Positions 33,928 through 42,015 of a stretch of 64,000 bases of DNA are shown one piece after another. The DNA comes from Exiguobacterium oxidotolerans JCM 12280 (GTDB lineage: Bacteria; Bacillota; Bacilli; Exiguobacteriales; Exiguobacteriaceae). The DNA lies in contig NZ_JNIS01000001.1 of assembly GCF_000702625.1 (NCBI RefSeq), positions 744,001 through 808,000 of the forward strand, read 5' to 3'. The notes under the pieces were generated by a model that did not search any database, had not been told where the DNA came from, and saw only the letters and a list, made by a program, of their open reading frames with translations. How positions within the stretch are numbered: position 1 is the stretch's first letter; each line of letters opens with the position of its first letter. A program made the translations under genes and the position numbers.

Positions 33928-34719
33928 TTATTTTTTACCATGTAAATTATTTTGTTCACGTCGTGCACGATACATCGCCATTAAGTCTTTAGTTGTCATC
34001 ACAACGTTGACGGGCGGACCCACAGGTTTCTTGACTGCACTTGACTGTACTTGTGTTTTTTCTTCAGTTGCTTCTTCAGCATGCGTTTCCGTGAAGATCT
34101 GTCCGTCTTGTACAATTTCCGTCTCAAGGACATGTTCGACGGTGTTTTCCGAAGAAAGTGCATCCTCGTTATGGACAAGAGGTTGTACCGTGTCTTCACT
34201 TAAAGATGTCATTCCTAATGATTCATCTTGTTCTTTTAATTCAGTAACTGGTTCTTCTTCAACTGGCTCTTGTTCCGTTAGAGCTGAATCAAGAACTTCT
34301 ACAGCAAATGCTTCAGTTGATGACTCGATTGATGGGTCAGGGTTGAGTAGTTCAGAATCCGTCACTGGAACAAGACCTGCGTCTACTTCGGTTAAATCCG
34401 TCTGTTCCATCGTCTCGATCCCTGACGCTTCAATTGTTTCATCTGTCATGTTCTCAAGCGCCTCATCGGTTTTTCCCTCTTCTGATTCACTTGAAACGTC
34501 CATTTCCGATTCAATCGAAGTTACATCTTCTTGGATCGACCGTTGCTTTTTAGGCCGTTGGAATCCGTAAATAGGCGATGGAACATCCGTCAACACGAAG
34601 CGATCTTCTCGCTCTTCCTTTTTCGGTCGTTCGACTGGAGTCGTCTCTTTTTCGCCCGCTAATTCCCGTCGAATCCGTGCCGCTTGTTCCTTCAATGACT
34701 GTTCGTAACGATTGCTCAT
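33928..34719 (-). CDS. acidic protein, possible N-terminal relic of DNA translocase SftA (YtpS)
   Basis: A 263-residue very acidic, Glu/Ser/Thr-rich protein. Residues 1-58 are basic-helical (RYEQSLKEQAARIRREL) and end in RFVLTDVPSPIYGFQRPK, a segment I recall from the N-terminal region of SftA proteins. Residues about 60-225 are low-complexity acidic, and the C-terminus has KDLMAMYRARREQN. It occupies exactly the ytpS/sftA slot between ytpR and murC, but there is no FtsK-like ATPase (no Walker motifs) here or in any frame nearby. Either a truncated sftA that lost its motor or an unrelated adaptor. Confidence 0.6.
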   Translation of the reverse strand: MSNRYEQSLKEQAARIRRELAGEKETTPVERPKKEEREDRFVLTDVPSPIYGFQRPKKQRSIQEDVTSIESEMDVSSESEEGKTDEALENMTDETIEASGIETMEQTDLTEVDAGLVPVTDSELLNPDPSIESSTEAFAVEVLDSALTEQEPVEEEPVTELKEQDESLGMTSLSEDTVQPLVHNEDALSSENTVEHVLETEIVQDGQIFTETHAEEATEEKTQVQSSAVKKPVGPPVNVVMTTKDLMAMYRARREQNNLHGKK

Positions 34720-34741
34720 TCCTTCACCCCTCCATCTTGTT

Positions 34742-34769
34742 AAAAAATCGGCCGAATCAACGGCCGATT
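34742..34769 (-). terminator. ytpR terminator overlapping its stop codon
   Basis: On the minus strand AATCGGCCG-TTGATT-CGGCCGATTTTTT. The 5' arm encodes the last residues of YtpR and the loop contains the TGA stop. Confidence 0.8.
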
Positions 34770-35365
34770 AAGAATGCCTCTCCAGTATGTGCTGAATCCT
34801 CTAATACTAGAATTCCTTTTTCTTGTGATGCGTCTGGTAATGCGAGTTCACGGGCAGAACAAAGCATCCCGCTTGACGGTATACCACGAAGTGCAGAAGG
34901 TCGAATGATTAAACCGGATGGCATGACCGCCCCAGGCTTAGCAACGACAACTTTTTGTCCTTCTGCGACGTTCGGGGCGCCACAAACAATTTGAAGTGTG
35001 TCTCCATCCACTTCGACTTGGCAAATCGATAATTTATCTGCATCCGGATGTTTTTCACAAGAGTTAACGTATCCAACAACGAATTTAGGTGAGTAATCGA
35101 TGTCATCGATTACAAGCTCTACGCCATTGTCCGCTAACACGGTTTGAATTTTTTTGACGAGTTCGGGTGTCAGTTCAACTGGTCCGACTGCACTCAATTC
35201 AAATTGCTGTGACGCTTCAAAAATATTGTATCCAATCACACGTTCATGATGGAAAATCGTCGCGACAGCACCTGCACGTTCAGCTGTAACTTCCGCTCGT
35301 GGTGCATCTGCTAGGATGACCATCAAGACGTCACCAACACCTTCTTTATTATAAAACACATTCAT
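34757..35365 (-). CDS. ytpR: YtpR, tRNA-binding (EMAP/PheT-like) domain protein
   Basis: A 202-residue protein. An N-terminal DUF4479 region (about 1-88) is followed by an OB-fold tRNA-binding domain (about 90-200) resembling the N-terminal domain of PheRS beta and the EMAP-II module (KFVVGYVNSCEKHPDADKLS, then IVCGAPNVAEGQKVVVAKPG and RGIPSSGMLCSARELAL). The function in the cell is unknown. AAGGGAG lies about 11 bases before the ATG. The operon ytpP-ytpQ-ytpR reads from high to low coordinates. Confidence 0.88.
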   Translation of the reverse strand: MNVFYNKEGVGDVLMVILADAPRAEVTAERAGAVATIFHHERVIGYNIFEASQQFELSAVGPVELTPELVKKIQTVLADNGVELVIDDIDYSPKFVVGYVNSCEKHPDADKLSICQVEVDGDTLQIVCGAPNVAEGQKVVVAKPGAVMPSGLIIRPSALRGIPSSGMLCSARELALPDASQEKGILVLEDSAHTGEAFLIGR

Positions 35366-35418
35366 TCAATCCATGACTCCCTTCAGACTTTCTCACAATG
35401 CTTATTGTATCAGATTAT

Positions 35419-36216
35419 TCAAGGTTTCGGATGCTTGTTTTTCGCAAGGACGAAGACCGGTTCAAGATTTCCGTCTTCATATAGGAACGGGAGTGCTGTA
35501 ACTGGTACACGTCCATTTGTGAAGAAATCAAACATCAGCTGTTGCAAAACATCATAGCCTGCGTCATTTCGGATATCCGCAAAAATTAAGACGTCTTGAT
35601 GCGGAATCCCAATCGAAAATTCGCCTGTCACTTTGTCTGCATAATCGGCTAACAATTGTTTGTTGAGGACGCGGCTGGCCTCATAACCATCTCCTGTACT
35701 CAAGAAATAAAAGACATTTCCTGCGACTTCATCGACTTTGAATGGTGCTTCGAGCGACTTCAAGTTGAAACGTGCTGCTTCAGACAAGTGTTCAGTCGTC
35801 CATCCCGCCTGTTCAACTAAATCTTCATCAATCAAGCGATAGGTCGCTCCTAAGTCAAGGGCATACATGATTTTTGTTTCACCCGTATGCGGCGTACTGA
35901 TGATTCGTTTGCCATCTTTCGTTTCGTCAGCGAACGACTTCGCTCGAATGACTGGTAATACTTTTTGTTCATTTCCGACTAATGAGACAGGCCCCGTTTG
36001 TTCCAGCACCGCTTTGATGTACTCAATCGTCTCCTCTACAGCAATGACACCGCGGCGCTTTGCCTTTGCGACGAGTGGATTTAATCCAAGATCTACGCCC
36101 GTCCGGTCTTGTTTTCGTTCAATCCGAAGGACCGATTTTTCACGATCAAAGTACGTCGTATAATGTTCTTCTTCAAATGCTTCCGTCACCATGCGGCGAA
36201 TTTGTTGCAATTCCAT
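35419..36216 (-). CDS. ytpQ: UPF0354 (DUF1444) protein YtpQ
   Basis: A 265-residue cytoplasmic protein of the DUF1444 family, without membrane segments or recognised catalytic motif. Conserved-looking stretches are NPLVAKAKRRG (about 45-55), VLPVIRAKSFADE and YALDLGATYRLIDEDL. Function unknown. AAAGGATGG lies upstream of the ATG. It lies between ytpP and ytpR as in Bacillus, and is probably cotranscribed with them through a read-through hairpin. Confidence 0.85.
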   Translation of the reverse strand: MELQQIRRMVTEAFEEEHYTTYFDREKSVLRIERKQDRTGVDLGLNPLVAKAKRRGVIAVEETIEYIKAVLEQTGPVSLVGNEQKVLPVIRAKSFADETKDGKRIISTPHTGETKIMYALDLGATYRLIDEDLVEQAGWTTEHLSEAARFNLKSLEAPFKVDEVAGNVFYFLSTGDGYEASRVLNKQLLADYADKVTGEFSIGIPHQDVLIFADIRNDAGYDVLQQLMFDFFTNGRVPVTALPFLYEDGNLEPVFVLAKNKHPKP

Positions 36217-36241
36217 GAGTCATTTCCATCCTTTCTTAATG

Positions 36242-36267
36242 AAAAAAAGCGAGACAGCGCTCGCTTT
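36242..36267 (-). terminator. hairpin between ytpP and ytpQ
   Basis: AAAGCGAG-CGCTGT-CTCGCTTT followed by a T-run on the minus strand. It may partly uncouple ytpP from ytpQR. Confidence 0.8.
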
Positions 36268-36271
36268 CGTG

Positions 36272-36580
36272 TCAGACTGTTTCTAAAAATTCGGTCACTT
36301 GTTCAGGTGTTTTACGTTCTTTTCCGACGTAACGTCCTGTTTCTTCGTTTCCACGATAGGCAACGAAACTCGGAATGCCGAAGATGTCCATTTCCTGGGC
36401 AATTTCCATATGTTCATCACGGTCGACGTAATAAAATTCAAACTCACTGAATTTACTTTCGATTTCTGGCATGAACGGATCGAGAAAGCGGCAGTCCGGG
36501 CACCAGTTTGCTGAAAAGAGAAAAACAGCATTTCCTTGCTTCGCTGTTTCAAATAGTTGTTGAGAATCAAGTTTTTTCAT
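36272..36580 (-). CDS. ytpP: thioredoxin-like protein YtpP
   Basis: A 102-residue thioredoxin fold with active site WCPDC (about residues 27-31) in FSANWCPDCRFLDPF and the cis-Pro loop IFGIPSFVAY. The CPDC dipeptide differs from the CGPC of TrxA, suggesting a distinct redox potential and partner set. It is a cytoplasmic thiol reductase, substrate unknown. AGGAGGAAC precedes the ATG. Confidence 0.9.
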   Translation of the reverse strand: MKKLDSQQLFETAKQGNAVFLFSANWCPDCRFLDPFMPEIESKFSEFEFYYVDRDEHMEIAQEMDIFGIPSFVAYRGNEETGRYVGKERKTPEQVTEFLETV

Positions 36581-36706
36581 GATAGTTCCTCCTTCGATTA
36601 CTTCTTCATTTCATTGGGTACATCATAGCATATTCGAATGTTTCTGTGCGTTTTCACGCTCTGTTTGCTATACTTCAACTAGAAAATGCCTTGAAAGGAA
36701 ATCACT

Positions 36707-36997
36707 ATGACGGACCAACCTATTAAACATCCATTCGAACGTTTCGTCGGCTTCGTCGGAATGACGAGTTGCCTTCGCTACGGTTACTCTTTTATCGATT
36801 CTGAACGAGGATTACCTGAGATTTTAGCATTCTTAGTTATCGGGTTTGCGATCATCCTTGTCCTTGAAGCACTCGGGAAACGTGTCGCCCGAAAGTTACC
36901 AGTCGTCCGGATGCGTTACTTGACACCCCTCTATTTAATTTATCTCTACGTATTTCTGACGAGTTTCTACTCGAGTTCGTTCGGTTTTTCTTTATAA
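36707..36997 (+). CDS. small membrane protein, unknown
   Basis: A 96-residue protein with two hydrophobic segments (about 38-58, IILAF-type, and 73-95, TPLYLIYLYVFLTSFYSSSF) separated by a basic loop (GKRVARKLP). I do not recognise the family. It is supported as a gene by an extended -10 (TGCTATACT, ending 36674), AAAGGAAA before the ATG, and codon use like its neighbours. It is convergent with the PTS gene. Confidence 0.7.
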   Translation: MTDQPIKHPFERFVGFVGMTSCLRYGYSFIDSERGLPEILAFLVIGFAIILVLEALGKRVARKLPVVRMRYLTPLYLIYLYVFLTSFYSSSFGFSL

Positions 36998-36999
36998 TG

Positions 37000-37154
37000 A
37001 CAAAAGGGACGGACTCAAAAGCGGGAACGACTCTCGATTAATTAGAAATGGCCGACGATCCCGTAAAAAGTGGGATCATCGGCCATTTGATTGATGGAGA
37101 ACGGAAACGTCCGCCACAAGGATTGTTTTTTGACTTATGAGTCAGTCCTTTTTT
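37000..37154. repeat. second intergenic repeat family, copy E
   Basis: Fills the convergent gap between the small membrane protein and the PTS gene. A 16-bp hairpin (ATGGCCGACGATCCC with GGGATCATCGGCCAT) is followed by TTTGATTGATGG, ACGGAAACGTCCGCC and a terminator-like AAGGATTG / CAGTCCTTTTTT. The outer arms GGGACGGACTCA and TGAGTCAGTCC could pair across the whole unit. Its right two-thirds match 10700-10833. Confidence 0.75.
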
Positions 37155-37158
37155 AGAT

Positions 37159-38172
37159 TCAATAGTCGATTTTTAAATCGCCGTCCTTAATACGTCCATA
37201 CCGGTACAATACCCGGTAAATTAGATAACTGATGATTGCCGGAGCAACGAAACATAAGATGCCGACAGCAAGATAATATTCTGTCGTGAAGCCCATCGTC
37301 TTCAGTACCATCAATGGACCAACTAATCCGCTCGTCCCCATTCCAGAACCTGCCGGATTACTCTCGAGACTGAACAAGACTGTGGCGAATGGTGCCAACA
37401 ATGCCCCGGCAAGCGTTGGTGGAATGATCGTCCACGGATTACGGATGATATTTCCGACTTGAAGCATCGATGTCCCTACCCCTTGTGCAATCAATCCACC
37501 AATCCCGTTATCACGATAACTGATGACACCAAAACCAATCATTTGGGCTGCACAACCGATCGTCGCTGCCCCTGCGGCTAATCCATCCAGTCCTAACATG
37601 ATGCCTAAAGCAGCACTTGAAATGGGCGCCGTTAACGCGAGCCCCATGACCGTCGCAACAAAAATTCCCATCAGCAGCGGTTCGCGTTCCGTTCCCCAGC
37701 GAATAACTTCTCCGAGATCCGTCATCAACGTTCCAATCCAAGAACCGATATACTTCCCACTGAAAAAACCGATTAACAGTGTGACAAGTGGTGTGACGAT
37801 GATATCAAGCCGCGTCGTTTTTGAAAACAGTTTTCCGAACTCTGTCGCAAGTAGTGCCGCGATGTAACTCCCGGCAGGCCCGCCTGCCTCATATCCGAAT
37901 GCCCCGACTACGACAGCTGCGAATAAAATCAAGGGTGGCGCTTCTAGAGCAAAGGCAACAGCGACACCGATGGCAGGACCGGTCAATGCGATTGCTTGTT
38001 CACCGACTGTGACCAGCATCGTTGCCTCGATGCCCCGAGTCAGCAACCCCTCTCCAATCGTTTTTAGAATCAATCCCATAATCAACGAGCTAAATAATCC
38101 AAGCGCCATATAACTGAGCACTGTAATGAAATAAACCCGCGGGCTTAGTGAAATCCCTTTTTCCTTTAACAA
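37159..38172 (-). CDS. PTS system EIIC-like membrane protein (PTS_EIIC_2)
   Basis: A 337-residue polytopic membrane protein with about ten hydrophobic helices and Gly-rich loops (AFGYEAGGPAGSYIAALLATEFG, SNPAGSGMGTSGLVGP), matching the PF13303 PTS EIIC_2 group. No IIA, IIB or sugar enzyme is nearby and the protein has no phosphorylatable domain, so sugar transport is uncertain. The start is a TTG with AAGGAAAGGA about 10 bases upstream. Confidence 0.75.
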   Translation of the reverse strand: MLKEKGISLSPRVYFITVLSYMALGLFSSLIMGLILKTIGEGLLTRGIEATMLVTVGEQAIALTGPAIGVAVAFALEAPPLILFAAVVVGAFGYEAGGPAGSYIAALLATEFGKLFSKTTRLDIIVTPLVTLLIGFFSGKYIGSWIGTLMTDLGEVIRWGTEREPLLMGIFVATVMGLALTAPISSAALGIMLGLDGLAAGAATIGCAAQMIGFGVISYRDNGIGGLIAQGVGTSMLQVGNIIRNPWTIIPPTLAGALLAPFATVLFSLESNPAGSGMGTSGLVGPLMVLKTMGFTTEYYLAVGILCFVAPAIISYLIYRVLYRYGRIKDGDLKIDY

Positions 38173-38270
38173 TTCGTCACGTTCCTTTCCTTAAACCAAA
38201 ATTATTATAACAAATTTCTCAGAAAAGAAAACACAAATGTTATTTCATCTGACAAGACAGATGTTTCGTG

Positions 38271-38310
38271 AAAAAAAGGTGACTTTGCCTATAGAGACAA
38301 ATCCACCTTC
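38271..38310 (-). terminator. terminator of the M42 peptidase gene
   Basis: AAGGTGGATTTG / CAAAGTCACCTT stem followed by a T-run on the minus strand. Confidence 0.8.
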
Positions 38311-38318
38311 CGGATTAC

Positions 38319-39389
38319 TTACTTCACTTGTAGTGTCGCGAGCGTCGTCGCATCCAATTGCGTGACGAGTTTTTTCAATAATTCTTTTGCTGCATCGTAG
38401 TCATCCGTGTGCATGATTGAAGCATGCGTATGGATATAACGAGCCGGTAGGCCCACGACCGTCGTCGGAATCCCGTTGTTCGAACGATGGATAACGCCAC
38501 CATCCGTCCCGCCTGCCCCGACGTAATACTGATACGGAATCTTGTTCGACTCTGCCGTATCGAGGACGTAATCCGTCATCTCTTTCGAAAGAATCATGAC
38601 GCTATCCTTGATGCGGAGCAATGGTCCTTGTCCGAGCTGACCGAATTCGGTTTTGTCACCAGAAGCATCGTTCGCTGGTGAAGCGTCGACAACAAATGCG
38701 ACATCCGGATCAATCATATTCGTCGCCGTCTGTGCTCCGCGTAATCCCACTTCTTCTTGGACCGTCGCACCTGAGAATAAGACATTCGGATGATCGGCTG
38801 CCTTCGTCTCTTCCAACAACTCAATCGCCATACCGACCCCGTACCGGTTGTCCCAGGCTTTCGCCATGATTTTTTTCGGATTCGCCATCGGTGTGAACGG
38901 GAAAAATGGAACAGCCGGAATTCCTGGTCGGACGCCAAACGATTCTGCTTCTTCTTTTGAGTCCGCCCCGATATCGATGAACATGTCTTTGATCGCCATT
39001 GGTTTATTCCGCACTTCCTCTGTTAAGAGATGCGGCGGCGTCGATGCGATGATTCCTGGAATGATTCCATGATCGCCACAAATCGAAAAGCGTTGTGCAA
39101 GTAAAACTTGACTCCACCAACCACCGAGCGGCTGAATCCGAAGCATCCCGTTCTTCGTGATTTGTGTGACCATGAAGGCAACTTCGTCCATATGACCTGC
39201 GACCATCACTTTCGGACCATCGGCCTGACCCGTCCGTTTACCGAAAATCGATCCGATACCATCTGTAACGATTTCATCCGTCACCGGTGTAATCCGCTCC
39301 CGGACGAACTGTCTGACTTCATGCTCAAACCCCGGAGCACCGTTCAATTCCGTCAATGTTTTAAATAGATCTTTTGTCTTTTCATTCAC
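38319..39389 (-). CDS. ytoP: M42-family glutamyl aminopeptidase-like metallopeptidase YtoP
   Basis: A 356-residue dodecameric-type aminopeptidase. The metal ligands are visible: His and Asp in [11 protein letters not shown] (about 65-70), Asp in [11 protein letters not shown], the catalytic Glu pair in [11 protein letters not shown], Asp in VVDASPAND, and His in [10 protein letters not shown] near the C-terminus. The start is GTG with GGAGGCGAT upstream. It is divergent from ytzB, the order seen in Bacillus subtilis. Confidence 0.93.
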   Translation of the reverse strand: MNEKTKDLFKTLTELNGAPGFEHEVRQFVRERITPVTDEIVTDGIGSIFGKRTGQADGPKVMVAGHMDEVAFMVTQITKNGMLRIQPLGGWWSQVLLAQRFSICGDHGIIPGIIASTPPHLLTEEVRNKPMAIKDMFIDIGADSKEEAESFGVRPGIPAVPFFPFTPMANPKKIMAKAWDNRYGVGMAIELLEETKAADHPNVLFSGATVQEEVGLRGAQTATNMIDPDVAFVVDASPANDASGDKTEFGQLGQGPLLRIKDSVMILSKEMTDYVLDTAESNKIPYQYYVGAGGTDGGVIHRSNNGIPTTVVGLPARYIHTHASIMHTDDYDAAKELLKKLVTQLDATTLATLQVK

Positions 39390-39512
39390 TATGTATCGCC
39401 TCCTATTTTTCTATTATACAAAAAAATGCTTCAATCACTTAAGCTTTTGTTTCTATCTTGACGAATTATTTGGTACAGTAGGTATAGAAACCTGTAAGGA
39501 GGGGAAATTTTA

Positions 39513-39815
39513 ATGAAAAAACGCTATTGGATTATCGGTTTGGCAGCAGCTGTCGTTGCAACTTTCGCAGTTAAGAAGGCTGTCGACAACAAACAACTAT
39601 CTGCCGAGGAAGCTCTCGAAATCACGAAACGCACATTTTCAGCAAAAGGACGTGTCCAAGGTGCATGGATCTCTGCAACACCAGAGGCGTACGCATATGA
39701 GTCACGTGACTACCAAAGCTACAAAGGTGGCATCTCGGTTCTTGAAGGTGACGATGAAAAAACGTATCAATTCACAGTTGATGCAGAAACAGGCGCTTTA
39801 CTCGAATACGCATAA
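39513..39815 (+). CDS. ytzB: PepSY-domain protein, YtzB-like
   Basis: A 100-residue protein with an N-terminal membrane anchor or signal helix (YWIIGLAAAVVATFAV, about 5-20) and one PepSY domain (about 30-100, LSAEEALEITKRTF, then YQFTVDAETGALLEYA). PepSY domains are thought to inhibit or bind peptidases outside the cell. Its divergent partner is peptidase gene ytoP. AAGGAGGGG precedes the ATG; it has its own terminator. Confidence 0.82.
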   Translation: MKKRYWIIGLAAAVVATFAVKKAVDNKQLSAEEALEITKRTFSAKGRVQGAWISATPEAYAYESRDYQSYKGGISVLEGDDEKTYQFTVDAETGALLEYA

Positions 39816-39821
39816 TACCGG

Positions 39822-39857
39822 GACCATACTTCGTCAGTCGAAGTATGGTCTTTTTTT
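39822..39857 (+). terminator. ytzB terminator
   Basis: GACCATACTTCG-TCAGT-CGAAGTATGGTC followed by seven T residues. Confidence 0.9.
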
Positions 39858-39872
39858 AAGGAGCGAACTTTC

Positions 39873-40229
39873 ATGAACCTACTGGGAACAATTCTTGTTT
39901 TACTTGTTGCCCTTGAACATTTCTATATTTTAGCTCTTGAAATGTTTTTCTTATCTTCAAAACCGGCGCTTCGTACGTTTGGACTAACGAAAGAAATCGC
40001 AGCAGATCCACGCATCAAGACATTGTTTGCCAATCAAGGATTATACAATGGCTTTCTTGCTGCCGGATTGATTTTCGGTCTCGTCCTTGATTCGTCTGTC
40101 ATTCAACTGTTTTTCTTAAGTTGTGTCATCATCGCCGCCCTGTACGGTGCAGCGACAGCAAATGTCTCGATTCTCTATAAACAAGGACTGCCTGCCATTC
40201 TGGCATTTCTCGTCGTATTATTTTTTTAG
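39873..40229 (+). CDS. DUF1304 membrane protein
   Basis: A 118-residue protein with four hydrophobic helices (about 3-27, 52-72, 75-95 and 101-118). The family-like motif is ALEHFYILALEMFF at the start and FANQGLYNGFLAAGL in the middle, as in DUF1304. Function unknown. AAGGAGCG precedes the ATG, 15 bases after the ytzB terminator. Confidence 0.85.
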   Translation: MNLLGTILVLLVALEHFYILALEMFFLSSKPALRTFGLTKEIAADPRIKTLFANQGLYNGFLAAGLIFGLVLDSSVIQLFFLSCVIIAALYGAATANVSILYKQGLPAILAFLVVLFF

Positions 40230-40232
40230 TTC

Positions 40233-40283
40233 AAAAAAACACCCACCTCTTCGGAATCTTACTTCCTCTTAGGCGGGTGTTTC
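40233..40283. terminator. bidirectional terminator, DUF1304 / sec-dependent membrane protein
   Basis: AAAACACCCACCT pairs with AGGCGGGTGTTTC, with A and T runs on the two sides. Confidence 0.8.
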
Positions 40284-40300
40284 GTTTTGTCCGACAACGA

Positions 40301-40816
40301 TTAACGTGGGTTATCGTTACGTTCGTAGATCGGGTTCATGTATTCACTTGTCGAATAAAGACGTGGTACGACGACATAAAGTACGATTGCTGGTACGGCA
40401 ATCAACAAGATCATCAATAACATCGGTAACCAGTAGACTACTTTCTGCTGTAAGTTGTTCGAGTTTTTGTCGATGTATTCTTTGACGCCATCTACTTTCG
40501 CAGCATCTGCATTCGTCAACATCTCTTTACTCTCCGTGTTATAGAAGTGGATTTCACGTTTGATTGTGATAAAGATGCCATCACGGACTGTCTCGATAAC
40601 AGCGATTCCGCCGATGATTTCTTCACCTTTTTCACCAGTGAATGTTTTCGGGTCCTCGATTTCTACAGAACCTTTTTTATAATCGTAATGCGAACTCTTT
40701 AATTCCTCGTCGAGAGCCTTTTCCATTGCTGACGTATCAATCGCAGCGAATACCGATTGACCGATACTCAGCGCGAGAAAGAGTGCTGTTACGAAGGCTA
40801 AGCTTTTTTGCCACAT
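40301..40816 (-). CDS. hypothetical protein with signal peptide and C-terminal membrane helix
   Basis: A 171-residue protein: N-terminal signal (SLAFVTALFLALSIGQSVFA, cleavage near AFA-A), an extracytoplasmic acidic domain (about 25-120, TGEKGEEIIGGIAVIETVRDG), one transmembrane helix (YWLPMLLMILLIAVPAIVLYVVV, about 128-150) and a short tail. Family not recognised; a type I membrane topology is likely. I use the ATG giving MWQKSL because AAGGGGG lies about 9 bases before it; a TTG two codons earlier is too close. Confidence 0.7.
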   Translation of the reverse strand: MWQKSLAFVTALFLALSIGQSVFAAIDTSAMEKALDEELKSSHYDYKKGSVEIEDPKTFTGEKGEEIIGGIAVIETVRDGIFITIKREIHFYNTESKEMLTNADAAKVDGVKEYIDKNSNNLQQKVVYWLPMLLMILLIAVPAIVLYVVVPRLYSTSEYMNPIYERNDNPR

Positions 40817-40932
40817 CCCCAAATTCCCCCTTTACCTGTAAGTACAAGTTCTTCAGTCAACAACATTGTACCAATTAATAAGAAAAAAGTGTGAAAGAAA
40901 TACCAGGAAAATAAGAAAACTTTTTGTCTAAA

Positions 40933-41574
40933 TCATTTTCCGTACGTTGCTTCCATCCGATAAATCGGTTGACCAAGTGCTGAAAAACGTTCTTCGTACT
41001 CCGTTCTGACGTTATCTTCCGGCTCATTGACGTGTAAATCAAGCGACATCCAATCGAATGTCATACCGTAAGCTGACATCGTCATCAGGCTCGATTCAAA
41101 TAGTTTACGGTTATCCGTCTTAAAGTGAATCTGACCTTGCTCCGGCAAAATGTCTTCGTACGTCGCGAGGAACGTCTTATATGTGAGACGTCGTTTCGCA
41201 TGACGCGACTTCGGCCACGGATCGGAGAAGTTCAAGTAGACACGAGTGACTTCTCCCTTTTCAAAGAAGTCACGTAAGTCTTTTGCATCGACCGTTAAGA
41301 CACGGACGTTAGGGAGTGGCTCTTCGACCAATTTTTGAACGATCGCAACCGCAACACTTTCAAATAATTCAATCGCGATGAAGTTGATATCCGGGTGTTG
41401 CTTTGCCATACCCGTGATGAATGCTCCTTTTCCGGAACCTACCTCAATGTATAGTGGATGTTCATTTTTAAATTCTTCTGCCCAGTTTCCTTTTAAGGTC
41501 GCCGGGTCCGCGATATAGATGGATGCCTGTTCTTTCATATAATCCAGCGCCCAAGGCTTGTGGCGTAAACGCAT
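40933..41574 (-). CDS. trmB: tRNA (guanine-N7-)-methyltransferase TrmB
   Basis: Makes m7G46 in tRNA variable loops using SAM. The 213-residue product matches the B. subtilis length when started at MRLRHKPWALDYM, which has GAAAGGA 8 bases upstream (16 extra upstream residues excluded). SAM motif: IEVGSGKGAFITGMA (about 45-59). Catalytic and tRNA motifs: VYLNFSDPWPKSRHAKRRL (about 117-135). Confidence 0.96.
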   Translation of the reverse strand: MRLRHKPWALDYMKEQASIYIADPATLKGNWAEEFKNEHPLYIEVGSGKGAFITGMAKQHPDINFIAIELFESVAVAIVQKLVEEPLPNVRVLTVDAKDLRDFFEKGEVTRVYLNFSDPWPKSRHAKRRLTYKTFLATYEDILPEQGQIHFKTDNRKLFESSLMTMSAYGMTFDWMSLDLHVNEPEDNVRTEYEERFSALGQPIYRMEATYGK

Positions 41575-41749
41575 ATTGTTCATCCTTTCAATTCTTAAAT
41601 TATCCGCAGATAAGTTTATCATGATTCGGGTAATTATATAAGATGTTATTCGTTTAGCAGAGTCGAATGTTCAGCAGATCGTCACTTGAGAATTACTGAG
41701 CAATCTACTACACTTACTATACGGACTATCCCTAAAGGAGGTTTTGACA

Positions 41750-41851
41750 TTGGAAAATTTCTTAATCATGTGGGCATCACCGATCGTTCTCGTCATGGGT
41801 GTGACTGCTCTTTTCGTTTGGGCGACATTCGGTAAAGTTGACGCTAAATAA
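41750..41851 (+). CDS. 33-residue single-helix membrane protein, CydS-like
   Basis: A TTG start with AAAGGAGG 8 bases upstream opens a 33-residue frame: ENFLIMWASPIVLVMGVTAL, then FVWATFGKVDAK. It is one transmembrane helix with a short charged tail, and is followed at once by a strong terminator. Size and the N-terminal FLI..(A)P pattern resemble CydS/CbdX-type small subunits of cytochrome bd oxidases, though no cydAB is in the window. Too short for most gene finders. Confidence 0.65.
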   Translation: MENFLIMWASPIVLVMGVTALFVWATFGKVDAK

Positions 41852-41863
41852 TCGCGATTCAGT

Positions 41864-41898
41864 AGGCATCTTGTGTTCTGTCACAAGATGCCTTTTTT
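41864..41898 (+). terminator. terminator of the small membrane protein gene
   Basis: AGGCATCTTGTG-TTCTG-TCACAAGATGCCT followed by a T-run. Confidence 0.9.
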
Positions 41899-41917
41899 AC
41901 TTTCTAAAGGATTATGG

Positions 41918-41946
41918 TTGGTTTCTGACTAAAACAGATGTATAAT
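41918..41946 (+). promoter_or_regulatory. alsS promoter
   Basis: TTGGTT, 17 bases, TATAAT, 69 bases before the alsS start. No AlsR-type or cre site could be confirmed. Confidence 0.6.
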
Positions 41947-42015
41947 TTCGATGAAACAGTTTTTATATTACAGCTATCAATCGACAAAATACGTTGATAA
42001 AGAAGGAGAATTGTA

